A stretch of 64,000 nucleotides of DNA. Source: Ralstonia soli (GTDB taxonomy: Bacteria > Pseudomonadota > Gammaproteobacteria > Burkholderiales > Burkholderiaceae). Positions within the stretch are counted from its first letter, which is position 1. Every line of letters starts with the position of its first letter. A program made the translations under genes and the position numbers. Shown in pieces: positions 36,985 to 45,832 of this stretch. The stretch spans positions 124,001 through 188,000 of the forward strand of contig NZ_JAMXHT010000001.1 of assembly GCF_023955655.1 (NCBI RefSeq). The letters are read 5' to 3'. The notes under the pieces are model-generated. The model searched no databases and had not been told where the DNA came from. It saw only the letters and a list, made by a program, of their open reading frames with translations.

Positions 36985-37640
36985 ACGCACTCGTCAGCTT
37001 GTGGGCGCAATGGTTGCCCAGTCTTTTGTCTGGATTGCTGACAAGCATGAAGGTGACCGCTTCCTGCATGGCGATTGGCATACCGCTGGGCTTGGTTTTT
37101 GCGCTGGGCGTGGGTGCGACCGGCAATGCCGTTCGTCATGTTACGGTGGTTCTCGTGGAGCTCGGGCGGGGCGCTCCCGCGCTCATTCTGCTGCAGTTCT
37201 TCTACTTTGGGCTGCCGACGCTGCACATCACGCTGTCATCGTTCGTATCGTCGGTATTGGCTCTGGCGTGGTGTACGGCCGCATACACCAGTGAAATCAT
37301 ACGCGCGGGCCTACTTTCGGTCCCCCACGGGCAACGCGAGGCCGCCTACACGATCGGACTGAAAGAGATTGACACGCTGCGATTGATCGTATTGCCACAG
37401 GCTTTCCGTGTTTCCTTGCCGCCCCTGCTGGGCTTCGCCTTGGTCATGCTGCAGGCGACTTCGCTGTGCTTCACGATAGCGCTTCCCGAACTGGTGACGC
37501 GGGCCAATCAAATCGGCACTAGGACGTTCCTGTATATGCCGGTCCTCACGTTGACGGCATTGCTGTATGCCTCCATCTGCGTACCGTCGACGTTGTTGGT
37601 GTCATCGTTGGAACGGAAGCTTTCAAGGCACGAGGCGTGA
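36981..37640 (+). CDS. Polar amino acid ABC transporter, permease 2
   Basis: 219 residues, GTG start at 36981 overlapping the previous stop (GTGA). HisQ/GlnP family: GAPALILLQFFYFGLPTLHI, the coupling loop LLSVPHGQREAAYTIGLKEI, and five predicted membrane helices. Partner of the preceding permease. Confidence 0.94.
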   Translation: MNALVSLWAQWLPSLLSGLLTSMKVTASCMAIGIPLGLVFALGVGATGNAVRHVTVVLVELGRGAPALILLQFFYFGLPTLHITLSSFVSSVLALAWCTAAYTSEIIRAGLLSVPHGQREAAYTIGLKEIDTLRLIVLPQAFRVSLPPLLGFALVMLQATSLCFTIALPELVTRANQIGTRTFLYMPVLTLTALLYASICVPSTLLVSSLERKLSRHEA

Positions 37641-37744
37641 GCAATACCGGCGCGAAGTTACACGGAGCCGGTATGGGGCTCAACACAAGGCACCTCGAAA
37701 CGATCATTCATTTCTTCACAACTCGCTCGACGGGAGATAGTCAG

Positions 37745-38581
37745 ATGAAGCTTGCACAAAACATTCTCTGTGGTACCGCTGCGATAGCACTGGGTGTGAC
37801 CGGCATCTGCAATGACGCATATGCGGACTGCAAACCCGCACACGAAATGAAGACACTGGTTCCCGGTACGTTGACGGTATCGACGATGATGCTTCCGCCG
37901 TACAACATTCCAGGTAAAGACGGCTCCATGTCCGGCGTCGAGGGCGACATCCTCAAGCGGATCGGCGACATGGAATGCTTGAAGATCCATGCTTTGCAGG
38001 TTGATACGGCGGCGGAGATCCAGTACGTCACGACCGGTAAAGCCGACATGAGCGCCGGAAACTGGTATGCCACCGCGGAGCGGGCGAAGGTCCTCGGTCT
38101 CACCGCTCCGGTGTATCTCGATCAGCCAGGCATCTTTTCCAAAGATGGTTTGACGAAATTCTCTCAACTGAAGGGTAGGACAGTTGGAACGGTCCAAGGC
38201 TACAACTGGGTCGGCGACCTGCAGACGATGTACGGCGACGATCTAAGGCTTTACCCGACACCAGTGGCACTCGAACAAGATCTTGCGACGGGGCGTGTGG
38301 ATTCCGGGGTGGATAGCCCAGGTGCTGGGCTACACGCGCAGAAGAAGGGCGGGTATCCCGGTATCAAGATCAAGGTCGCCGAGCCTGATCCGAAAATTCG
38401 TGCATCTGTCGAGCCAGCACAGATCGTATTTCTGCATTCGAAGAGCAGCGTTCAGCTCGGGGAGGCTCTCAATGCGGACATCGCTACGCTGCGCAAGTCT
38501 GGTGCGATCGCTCAAATTCTTAAATCGTACGGGCTGGATGCGCGCAGCGCCGACGTTGGGCCAGCGCGTCTAATCAATTGA
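37745..38581 (+). CDS. Periplasmic amino-acid-type substrate-binding protein
   Basis: 278 residues from ATG 37745 with GGGAGATAGTCAG upstream; an open frame extends to 37637. A Sec signal peptide covers roughly residues 1-27 (MKLAQNILCGTAAIALGVTG, cleavage near DAYA-DC). Type II periplasmic binding fold (SBP_bac_3): LTVSTMMLPPYNIPGKDGSM, ILKRIGDMECLKIHALQVDT, LKGRTVGTVQGYNWVGDL. It delivers the substrate to the two permeases. 104 bp separate it from the permease gene, a common arrangement that allows its extra expression. Confidence 0.93.
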   Translation: MKLAQNILCGTAAIALGVTGICNDAYADCKPAHEMKTLVPGTLTVSTMMLPPYNIPGKDGSMSGVEGDILKRIGDMECLKIHALQVDTAAEIQYVTTGKADMSAGNWYATAERAKVLGLTAPVYLDQPGIFSKDGLTKFSQLKGRTVGTVQGYNWVGDLQTMYGDDLRLYPTPVALEQDLATGRVDSGVDSPGAGLHAQKKGGYPGIKIKVAEPDPKIRASVEPAQIVFLHSKSSVQLGEALNADIATLRKSGAIAQILKSYGLDARSADVGPARLIN

Positions 38582-38768
38582 ACGAGAGTGGGGAGCATGG
38601 TCCGACAGGCCGCGGCGCGCCCAGTGGGCCAGGCGGCGAAGTCCACCCGGCTGTTTGGCCAGATGCCCCGTCTGTCACATCTTGGGTTCACCGAGGGCTG
38701 CCACCATGCCGCACGCCTGGCACCAGCACCGAAGCGAGTACCGATTTTCAACGGCAATGAGAGGTGAG

Positions 38769-39557
38769 ATGACTGTTGCGATCAAATTCATCAACCCGTT
38801 CGGTACCGATCAATACAACGGTTTGATCAGAGAGACGATGGCACCATATTTGCGAGATGGGACGGAGCTTGTCGTCGCGAATACGAGCAATTGCCCCGAA
38901 AACATTGACTACTACTACAACAAGCATCTAATCGAAGAAGCAATATTCGAAGAGGTGATCAAGGCGGAGCGGGAGCGATTCGACGCTGTCATTGTCGGGT
39001 GTTGCTATGACCCGGGGGTAAGGGTTGCCCGTGAGCTCGTGGACATACCGGTCATTGGACCGCTTGAAGCAGCGATGTATTTCGCACCGTACTTTGGCCA
39101 CGATTACGTCGTCGTCACCGACCACCACAAAGCCGTGCCATACCTCCGTGACCTTGTGCGGCTGTATGGCCAGCAGGCGAATTGTCTCGACGTTTCGTGT
39201 ATCAACTGGTTTGTCACTGAAATGATCAAAGATACCGACGGCGTTGCGAGGGATGCGATGAATGCAGCAGTGGCTGCGATGATGAACAAAGGTGCCGAGG
39301 CAGCCATCCTCGGCTGCACGATCATCTCTGCAAGCTATGAAAAATTGATCTTGCAAACTGGCGAGGAACGCAATCGCGCGGTACTGAATCCGAATACTTG
39401 CGCGCTAAAGATGGCTGAGTCGCTTGCCGATCTCAAGCGCCAAGGCATCTATCAGATCAGTCGCCGTGGCTACTACCAGCAGCTCCAGCAACATAATCCC
39501 ATCGAGTACGCAGCGGTGCGAAAACGGTTCGCGCACCGTGGACAAGGTGAAGTTTGA
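38769..39557 (+). CDS. Asp/Glu/hydantoin racemase family protein
   Basis: 262 residues from ATG 38769 with GAGGTGAG just upstream; the frame is open to 38655. The two catalytic cysteines of the family are both present: VIVGCCYDPGVRVARELV near residue 80 and AAILGCTIISASYEKL near residue 185, with IPVIGPLEAAMYFA between them. It would racemise an amino acid or hydantoin, or act as a decarboxylase-like relative. It follows the ABC importer, so uptake of a D- or L-amino-acid derivative and racemisation seem coupled. Confidence 0.88.
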   Translation: MTVAIKFINPFGTDQYNGLIRETMAPYLRDGTELVVANTSNCPENIDYYYNKHLIEEAIFEEVIKAERERFDAVIVGCCYDPGVRVARELVDIPVIGPLEAAMYFAPYFGHDYVVVTDHHKAVPYLRDLVRLYGQQANCLDVSCINWFVTEMIKDTDGVARDAMNAAVAAMMNKGAEAAILGCTIISASYEKLILQTGEERNRAVLNPNTCALKMAESLADLKRQGIYQISRRGYYQQLQQHNPIEYAAVRKRFAHRGQGEV

Positions 39558-39783
39558 CAACGATCGTCCCTTCCGATCGGCTGCTTGCTCGGCACTGCGT
39601 CAGCAAGCGGCCCCGCCCCGCTTTCCGCCGTGGCTGAGGGTAGACTGGCTTACCCGTTCTTGGTCAATTCGAAGCTATCGGCAATCACTTCAAATGCGTC
39701 GTTATCGAGAACCGACCCATTCAGAACAACGGTGACCCAATCCTCCTTGTTCGTAAGCGTGTCCCCAGCGCCGTGTCGACGAC
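39558..39783 (-). pseudogene. Possible MmcQ/YjbR-type protein, C-terminal relic
   Basis: The minus strand ends with TNKEDWVTVVLNGSVLDNDA and FEVIADSFELTKNG then a stop at 39650. This resembles the tail of MmcQ/YjbR-like (DUF419) DNA-binding fold proteins. The reading frame beyond it enters the IS66 relic, so only the last 35-40 residues remain. Confidence 0.4.
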
Positions 39784-40515
39784 GTGAAAAGAAGTTACCA
39801 GAGTGATTTCCACCAGAAAGTAGTGGGGACCAAAGTGGCGACAGAAGCGCCGAAGAGACGTTCACGCAGAGGCATCCCGAATCACCCCATTGAGTTAGGA
39901 CGACAACTGGCGAAGCTGGCGTGCGAGCCAGGCGTATCGGTGGCGCGTCTGGCCATGGAGCACGGGTGCCCCCGAACCTGTCTTCAACTCGTGCCGAGCA
40001 CTTCGTGCTGGTGAATATGGTCCGGTCGGTTTGCTGCCTGTGACAACGGAGGCCCCGGTGCAAGAGATGCAGCAGCCGGCACCGTCACCAGCTGCCACCG
40101 GAACTCCAGCAGGCGCCACTGAGATTAGCGTGGGCAAAACCCGCGTGCGCATTGGAGGCTTACCCGACAAAGCCACGTTACTGTTGGTACTGCGCATGCT
40201 GCGCAGTACGTCGGGATCGGCGATATGATTTGCTTACCCAGTCGGACGAAGATCTGGCTGGCCGCCGGCGTGACCGACATGCGCTCGGGCTGCAGCAGTC
40301 TGGCCACCAAGGGCCGGCCTGTATTGGTGCGATCCGTTTAGTGGCCACGTGTTCGTATTGCGAGGCAAGCGCGGCGATCTGGTCAAAGTGCGTGTTGATG
40401 AGGCGGCTTGAGCGTGGCCGGTTCGTGCGGCCACGTGCCGATGGTGGCGTGGTATGCCTGAGCCTGGCTCAAGCGGCATGCAGTCGATCATCGTGTCAGA
40501 AGATCGCATGCTAAA
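39784..40515 (+). mobile_element. IS66 family element relic (tnpA and tnpB)
   Basis: TnpA is visible as HPIELGRQLAKLACEPGVSV, ARLAMEHG, then after a frameshift EISVGKTRVRIGGLPDKATL. TnpB begins at ATG 40223 with SRTKIWLAAGVTDMRSG and continues in other frames as SGHVFVLRGKRGDLVKV and LERGRFVRPRADGGVV. At least three frameshifts; tnpC is absent. Inactive. A separate tnpC tail lies at 29460. Confidence 0.8.
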
Positions 40516-40937
40516 GCAAGGCGGCCATCACGCCACGCTTACGCACGCTGAGTTACCTGACACCATTCCTAATTTGGACCGTGCGTGCTGAACGTATGCG
40601 CGCCGCGGCGTTCCCTTGCTCCTGAGGATGGCATCGAGTGATGCCGCATCCAAAGTCGCGAGCATTGTGCCCGCTTTTCCGGATCCACCTTGGTGCGAGT
40701 TGTGGTGGTGAGTCGTGATATCGCGCACCCCCATTCAGAGGCGCGCTCCAAATCAAGTAGCGTCTCGCCCCCCGACCGCGCCTCTCCTCGACATGCTGAC
40801 GTCCATCGCGGCATATCCTAGTCGCGCTTTATTTTTGACTTGATGGTCTAATTTTTTTATTGTAGAGTACATGAACACATTGGCGAGACGGCGTCTTGTG
40901 ATCTGACGCGCAAGCTGTCGCTCCTGCGGAGAACGTT
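40516..40937. other. Non-coding stretch with SDR promoter candidate
   Basis: No recognised gene. Near the right end, TTGACT (40835-40840) and TATTGT (40858-40863) are 17 bp apart and enclose a poor operator-like ACTTGATGGTCTAA (40838-40851, 5 of 10 arm positions). Confidence 0.35.
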
Positions 40938-41729
40938 ATGGTTGATCTCAACGGTCGCGTGGCAGTGGTCACGGGCGGTGAAACGGGTATTGGGCTCGCA
41001 ATCGCTCGCACCCTGGCAATGTCGGGGGCCCAGACGGTCATCGGGGGGATCATCGAAGACAAGGGCAACGAGGCTGCAGAGACAATTCGGACTGCTGGCT
41101 GTGAAGCGGTATTCGTCAAGACCGATGTCAGCATCGAAGAGCAGGTTGAGTCGCTAGTTCGTGCCGCAGTTGATCGCTATGGCAAGCTCGACATCATGGT
41201 GAACAACGCAGGCGTCTATGACGGTTTTGCGGATTGTCTCGAGACGTCGCCCGCCCTGTGGGATCGAGTTATTGAGATCAACCTCAGGGGTGTGTACTTG
41301 GGGACGCGCGCAGCGCTCAAACGAATGGTTCCGCAGCGATCGGGCCGAATTATCAACACGTCCTCGGTTGGGGGCCTTCGTGGCTCTGCAGACGGCTGCT
41401 CCTATACAGCGTCCAAGTGGGGGGTCATTGGTTTGACCAAGCAGGTTGCATGTACCCACAGCCAATATGGCATCACCGTCAATGCAATCTGCCCCGGTGT
41501 GATTCAGACGAGCCTGCGTGAAACCTCCGCGATAAATCTTGGGGACGTGGCCCCAGACATGAACCGCGGTGTAGGCGATAGCCCCGACGCGTTCAAGGTA
41601 GTTGTTCCTGCGAAACGTCGCGGTTCTCCTCAGGAGGTAGCGGAGGTTGCAGCATTTCTCGCATCCGACGCGGCGAGCTATGTCTCAGGGCAAGCGATTG
41701 CAATTGACGGCGCTTGGACTGCGTTTTGA
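40938..41729 (+). CDS. SDR family oxidoreductase (paralogue of 15682)
   Basis: 263 residues. VVTGGETGIGLAIARTLAM cofactor motif, KTDVS, VNNAGVYDGFADCLETSPAL, Ser in INTSSVGG, catalytic YTASK and C-terminal SGQAIAIDGAWTAF. First gene of a plus-strand operon that continues with a deacetylase-like hydrolase 15 bp later. The resemblance to the SDR at 15682 (TGGETGIG, FDGFA, similar ending) indicates duplication within the region. Confidence 0.94.
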   Translation: MVDLNGRVAVVTGGETGIGLAIARTLAMSGAQTVIGGIIEDKGNEAAETIRTAGCEAVFVKTDVSIEEQVESLVRAAVDRYGKLDIMVNNAGVYDGFADCLETSPALWDRVIEINLRGVYLGTRAALKRMVPQRSGRIINTSSVGGLRGSADGCSYTASKWGVIGLTKQVACTHSQYGITVNAICPGVIQTSLRETSAINLGDVAPDMNRGVGDSPDAFKVVVPAKRRGSPQEVAEVAAFLASDAASYVSGQAIAIDGAWTAF

Positions 41730-41744
41730 CAAGGTTATTGAACA

Positions 41745-42578
41745 ATGACAACTGTATGTTTGACCTTCGACTTCGACGCGCTAGCAATTTGGTTTAGCAC
41801 GTTCAAGCAGACAACTCCCACGGCACTTTCTCGGGGCGAATACGGCGTCCGCGCAGGTATTCCACGCATCTTGGCAATGCTCGCGCGTCAGGGCGTGAAA
41901 GCAACGTTTTTTACTCCTGCACATACCGCGCGCAATTTTCCAGCCTCGCTTGAAGCAATTACAAGCGCGGGGCACGAGGTGGCTGCGCATGGTCTACTCC
42001 ACGAGAGCCCGGTAGGTCTTCCGATAGAAGAGGAGCGTGATCTCTTGTTTCGCAGCCTCGACGAACTTGAGGCAGTGACGGGCAAGCGGCCCCGCGGGTA
42101 TCGTTCGCCCGCTTGGGACCTTAGCGACAACAGTATCGCGCTTCTCGAAGAGGCGGGCCTTCAGTACGACAGCAGCATGATGGCCAATGACTTTCAACCG
42201 TATTTCGCTAGGACGGGCGACAAGATGACGGACGACAAGATCACGTTCGGCGTCAACAGTTCGGTCGTCGAATTTCCGGTCGCATGGGAGCTCGATGATT
42301 ACCCTTACTTCCATTGGTCTGCGCGCCCATACAACGCGGGTTTGCGTTCGACAGAAGATGTGTTCGGTTCGTGGAAAGGGGAGTTTGACACGGCATATGC
42401 GGAAAACGGGGTTTTTACTTTGACATGTCACCCCGAAATTATTGGACGGGGTCCGAGAGTGGCCATGCTTGAGCGCTTGATAGAACAGATGCGCGCTCGG
42501 GATGGGGTAGAGTTTTTAACGATGGAAGAAGCTGCAAAGAAATTTAAGGCAGCGTTCCAATCTGAAGAAATTGGTTAA
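41745..42578 (+). CDS. Polysaccharide deacetylase family (PuuE/HP0310-type) hydrolase
   Basis: 277 residues. NodB-fold motifs: TFDFDALAIW with the catalytic/metal Asp, AGHEVAAHGLLHESP with the metal His, GYRSPAWDLSDNSIALL, and LTCHPEIIGRGPRVAMLE. No signal peptide, so it is cytosolic and is unlikely to act on the cell wall; relatives hydrolyse cyclic amides such as allantoin or N-formyl groups. It is within an operon with SDR, MaoC and acyl-CoA ligase genes, which supports a catabolic amidohydrolase role. Substrate unknown. Confidence 0.88.
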   Translation: MTTVCLTFDFDALAIWFSTFKQTTPTALSRGEYGVRAGIPRILAMLARQGVKATFFTPAHTARNFPASLEAITSAGHEVAAHGLLHESPVGLPIEEERDLLFRSLDELEAVTGKRPRGYRSPAWDLSDNSIALLEEAGLQYDSSMMANDFQPYFARTGDKMTDDKITFGVNSSVVEFPVAWELDDYPYFHWSARPYNAGLRSTEDVFGSWKGEFDTAYAENGVFTLTCHPEIIGRGPRVAMLERLIEQMRARDGVEFLTMEEAAKKFKAAFQSEEIG

Positions 42579-42604
42579 CAAAATATAAGGTTAAGGAAAT
42601 AAAT

Positions 42605-43099
42605 ATGTCGACAGTGGAAATTCAGGTCGTTGATCAGATCGGCCCCAATGCAAAGTACTACGAAGAGCTGGAAGTCGGCACGGAGTGGGTGACTCCCCGC
42701 CGTACGATCGCCGAGGCCGATATCGTGCTGTTCACCGCTGTTACCGGTGACCAAAATCCGGTCCACACGGACGAGGAGTTCGCGAAGAACAGCATCTTTG
42801 GCGCACGTCTCTTGCATGGCCCCGCTGTGTTCGCAATTGCAACCGGGCTTGAGTTTCGCCTTGGCCTCAAAGAGGGTACCGCCATTGCCTTCCTGGGCAT
42901 GACGTGGGATATGCGAGGCCCCGTGAAGGCTGGCGACACGCTGCACGTGCGTGAGCGAGTGACCTCGAAACGCGAGACGAAAAAGGCCAGCGCCGGTATC
43001 GTGTATTTCCACGTTGCGGTTGAGAATCAACGTGGAGAAGTCGTTCAAGAGGGTGAGTGGAAGGTCATGATGAAGCGCAAGCCCGGTCTCGATTCTTGA
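42605..43099 (+). CDS. MaoC-like (R)-specific enoyl-CoA hydratase family protein
   Basis: 164 residues, single hot-dog domain. The hydratase-2 motif is complete: FTAVTGDQNPVHTDEEFA with catalytic Asp and His, then LLHGPAVFAIATGL. Hydrates trans-2-enoyl-CoA to the (R)-3-hydroxy form or a related reaction. 26 bp after the deacetylase-like gene and 29 bp before the ligase. Confidence 0.93.
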   Translation: MSTVEIQVVDQIGPNAKYYEELEVGTEWVTPRRTIAEADIVLFTAVTGDQNPVHTDEEFAKNSIFGARLLHGPAVFAIATGLEFRLGLKEGTAIAFLGMTWDMRGPVKAGDTLHVRERVTSKRETKKASAGIVYFHVAVENQRGEVVQEGEWKVMMKRKPGLDS

Positions 43100-43128
43100 T
43101 AAACGACGAATTTTGTGGTGTGCAGACC

Positions 43129-44649
43129 ATGAACAACAACATGCTAACGGCGGACATCGAAGCCTACGCCCTGAACAATCGTCAGCACGTCGCTCTTCGT
43201 AGCGGCGATTCAGTATTGACGTACGGGCAGCTTTTGGAGCAGGTCGATGAGCTTGCTAACCGCCTTAAGGATATTGGGATCGGGTCTAACAGCACCGTCG
43301 CATCGCTTTGCGAGAATCGGATTGAAGTGATCCTGCTCTACTATGCAATGAGCAGGATCGGTGGGACATTTATTTCGATCAACCCGAGTTTGACGGCTCC
43401 CGAGGTTGCTTACATCCTCGATCATGCGAGCGTAACGCTCCTGTTGCACGACGAGAAGATGCGAATGGCGGCAGAGGCCGCCGCAGCACAAGTGCCTACT
43501 GTCCGCAAAGCGATTTTTGAAGACCTAGGGAGCGTAGGCGGGATAGAGAGCAGCGAGAAATCCACCGTTGCCTCTACTGAGATCTTCCAGATTGCCTACA
43601 CATCGGGTTCAACGGGGAAGCCAAAAGCTGTTGCGTTTGACCAAGTGGCGGAAGTAGCTGGAAATCAATCGCTTATCGATCTATGGGGCATGACTCCGGA
43701 CGACGTAACGGTTGTTGCGTTGCCTCTCGGGTTTCTGTACGGCCTTTCGACCGCGTCCTCTATGACGCTTCAGGCCGGAGCCGAAGTCGTGCTGATGAGG
43801 CGATTTCACCCACGAGAAGTGCTGGAAGCATTTGTAAACCACAAGGCCACCGTGTTTCATGGTGTTCCGACGATGTTCGCCATGATGCTGGAATATGTCG
43901 AGCAGAATGACATGCACATCGACTTGTCATTCATGCGCCTATTGGTGTCGGCTGGTGCTCCGTTGACACGTGAGCTTCGCGATCGCTTTGAGGTCAAGTT
44001 CAATAAGAAAATCGACGACTACTACGGGCTGACAGAAGTTCGACCCGTCTTTGGGCGGTTTGCAGATGATCCTTCGCCGGTTCCGGATGGCGCGATCGGA
44101 AAGGCCGCACCAGGGGTGATCATCAAGATCGTTGATGCCGATGGCAGCGAGGTGAAGGACGGCGAGGTGGGCGAACTGCTTGTGCGCGCGCCATCGACGA
44201 CGCTTGGCTACTACAAAAATCCGGAGCTGACGGCGGCCACGTTCGAGAGCGGCTTGATGAGAACCGGTGACCTTGGCTATCGAGATGAGAACGGCTTCTA
44301 CTATCTCACCGGCCGAATCAAAGACATCATCATTCGCGGTGGTGCAAATATCGCGCCTGCGGAAGTCGAGGAAACCATTGCGACTCATCCAGACGTCAAG
44401 TCTGTGTCGGTTATTGGCGTGCCAGACGAGAAATTCGGCCAGGTTGTTGCCGCATATGTGGTTCCTCGTGACATCCATCATATCTCGAAAGAAGGGTTGG
44501 TCGAATACTGCAAGGTGAGGCTCGCCGATTTCAAAGTTCCTAGTCAGATTTACTGGTCAGACGATTTGCCGCTGGGCGTCACTGGGAAAGTTGACAAGAA
44601 GGCGCTTCTTGCGCGCTGGACCGAAGAGCGCGCATCGACGCATGCCTAA
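43129..44649 (+). CDS. AMP-dependent acyl-CoA synthetase/ligase
   Basis: 506 residues from ATG 43129; the open frame begins at 43057 inside the MaoC gene. ANL motifs: P-loop YTSGSTGKPKAVAFD, the A5 segment YYGLTEV, A7 TGDLGYRDENGFYYLTGR, A8 KDIIIRGGANIAPAEVEE and A10 Lys in GVTGKVDKKAL. It adenylates a carboxylic acid and forms the CoA thioester, feeding the MaoC hydratase and SDR of the same operon. Substrate not predictable. Confidence 0.94.
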   Translation: MNNNMLTADIEAYALNNRQHVALRSGDSVLTYGQLLEQVDELANRLKDIGIGSNSTVASLCENRIEVILLYYAMSRIGGTFISINPSLTAPEVAYILDHASVTLLLHDEKMRMAAEAAAAQVPTVRKAIFEDLGSVGGIESSEKSTVASTEIFQIAYTSGSTGKPKAVAFDQVAEVAGNQSLIDLWGMTPDDVTVVALPLGFLYGLSTASSMTLQAGAEVVLMRRFHPREVLEAFVNHKATVFHGVPTMFAMMLEYVEQNDMHIDLSFMRLLVSAGAPLTRELRDRFEVKFNKKIDDYYGLTEVRPVFGRFADDPSPVPDGAIGKAAPGVIIKIVDADGSEVKDGEVGELLVRAPSTTLGYYKNPELTAATFESGLMRTGDLGYRDENGFYYLTGRIKDIIIRGGANIAPAEVEETIATHPDVKSVSVIGVPDEKFGQVVAAYVVPRDIHHISKEGLVEYCKVRLADFKVPSQIYWSDDLPLGVTGKVDKKALLARWTEERASTHA

Positions 44650-44701
44650 TCTCGGCAAGCCGATTCGATGCCTTGAGTTGGCGGCAGAGATGGAAATTTT
44701 G

Positions 44702-44720
44702 GGCCTCACGATGTGAGGCC
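44702..44720 (+). other. Intercistronic hairpin
   Basis: GGCCTCAC (44702-44709), loop GAT, GTGAGGCC (44713-44720): perfect 8-bp stem, no T-run. It lies 33 bp before the tartrate dehydrogenase-like gene; possible mRNA processing or partial termination point. Confidence 0.5.
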
Positions 44721-44752
44721 GTAGATCAGTGGATTGATAGATAGTAGCGACC

Positions 44753-45832
44753 ATGAAGACGCACAAGATCGCGGTACTCGCAGGTGACGGTATCGGAAAA
44801 GAGGTGATGCCGGAGGGCCTCCGTGTTGTCACCGCCGCTGCGGAAAAGTACGATATCCAGCTAGAATTCGAAACGTTTGATTGGGCAAATTGCGATTACT
44901 TCGCCAAACATGGCGACATGATGCCGGCCGACTGGTTCGAGCAACTGCGCAATTTTGAAGCAATCTACTTCGGTGCCGTGGGCTGGCCTGAGATCGTCCC
45001 AGACCATGTTTCATTGTGGGGTTCGCTCCTCAAATTCCGGCGAGAGTTTGACCAGTACGTTAATTTGCGCCCGGTACGCCTTATGCCCGGTGTACCTTGT
45101 CCGCTTGCGGGGAAGAGTCCTAGCGATATCGACTTCTATGTCGTTCGCGAGAATACGGAGGGCGAGTATTCTTCCGTGGGGGGGCATATCTTCGCAGGTA
45201 CTGACCGCGAGGTCGTCCTTCAAGAGGCCGTGTTTTCGCGTCATGGCGTCGACAGGATCGTAAAGTTTGCATACGAACTCGCGAACAGCCGCCCGAAGAA
45301 GCATCTTACGTCTGCAACGAAGTCGAACGGTATTTCGATCTCCATGCCGTTCTGGGATGAGCGCGTCGCCGCCATTGGTGCATCCTATCCAGATGTAAAG
45401 TGGGACAAGTACCACATCGATATCCTCTGCGCGCGTTTTGTTCTCTCGCCAGAGCGCTTCGATGTTGTCGTCGCGTCTAATCTGTTTGGCGACATCCTTT
45501 CCGATCTTGGCCCAGCCTGTGCGGGCACGATTGGCATCGCACCGTCGGCGAACCTGAATCCGGAAAGAACGTTCCCATCACTGTTCGAGCCCGTGCACGG
45601 CTCAGCACCGGATATCTACGGGAAAAATATTGCCAACCCGCTCGGGATGATCTGGACAGGCGCAATGATGCTGGATTTTCTGGGTCGAGGAGAAGGGAAG
45701 TACCGTGCAGCGCACGACGCAATCTTGCGCGCCATCGAAGAATGTATCGCTGAGGGACCGCGCACACCGGACTTGGGTGGGAAAGCAAACACGGCAGAGG
45801 TAGGGGTGGATGTGAGTGCGCGAGTAAGGTAG
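44753..45832 (+). CDS. Tartrate / D-malate dehydrogenase (IMDH family)
   Basis: 359 residues. Isocitrate/isopropylmalate dehydrogenase fold: AVLAGDGIGKEVMPEGLRV, substrate loop LLKFRREFDQYVNLRPVRL, YVVRENTEGEYSSVGG, and metal/NAD segment VVASNLFGDILSDLGPA, FEPVHGSAPDIYGKNIANP. This combination is typical of tartrate/D-malate/3-methylmalate dehydrogenases. It oxidatively decarboxylates a 2-hydroxy diacid with NAD. Last enzyme of the 40938-45832 run; could recycle a hydroxy-acid product to pyruvate or a 2-oxoacid. Confidence 0.92.
   Translation: MKTHKIAVLAGDGIGKEVMPEGLRVVTAAAEKYDIQLEFETFDWANCDYFAKHGDMMPADWFEQLRNFEAIYFGAVGWPEIVPDHVSLWGSLLKFRREFDQYVNLRPVRLMPGVPCPLAGKSPSDIDFYVVRENTEGEYSSVGGHIFAGTDREVVLQEAVFSRHGVDRIVKFAYELANSRPKKHLTSATKSNGISISMPFWDERVAAIGASYPDVKWDKYHIDILCARFVLSPERFDVVVASNLFGDILSDLGPACAGTIGIAPSANLNPERTFPSLFEPVHGSAPDIYGKNIANPLGMIWTGAMMLDFLGRGEGKYRAAHDAILRAIEECIAEGPRTPDLGGKANTAEVGVDVSARVR

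Noticed and set aside
38655-38768. Extended N-terminus of the racemase-like protein
   Set aside because: Cys/His/Pro-rich extension without homology; ATG 38769 has GAGGTGAG and starts at the conserved INPFG segment.
24466-44560. Further GGTCAG words such as those near 24466 and 44553 as regulon sites
   Set aside because: They lie inside coding sequence and lack the second palindrome arm.
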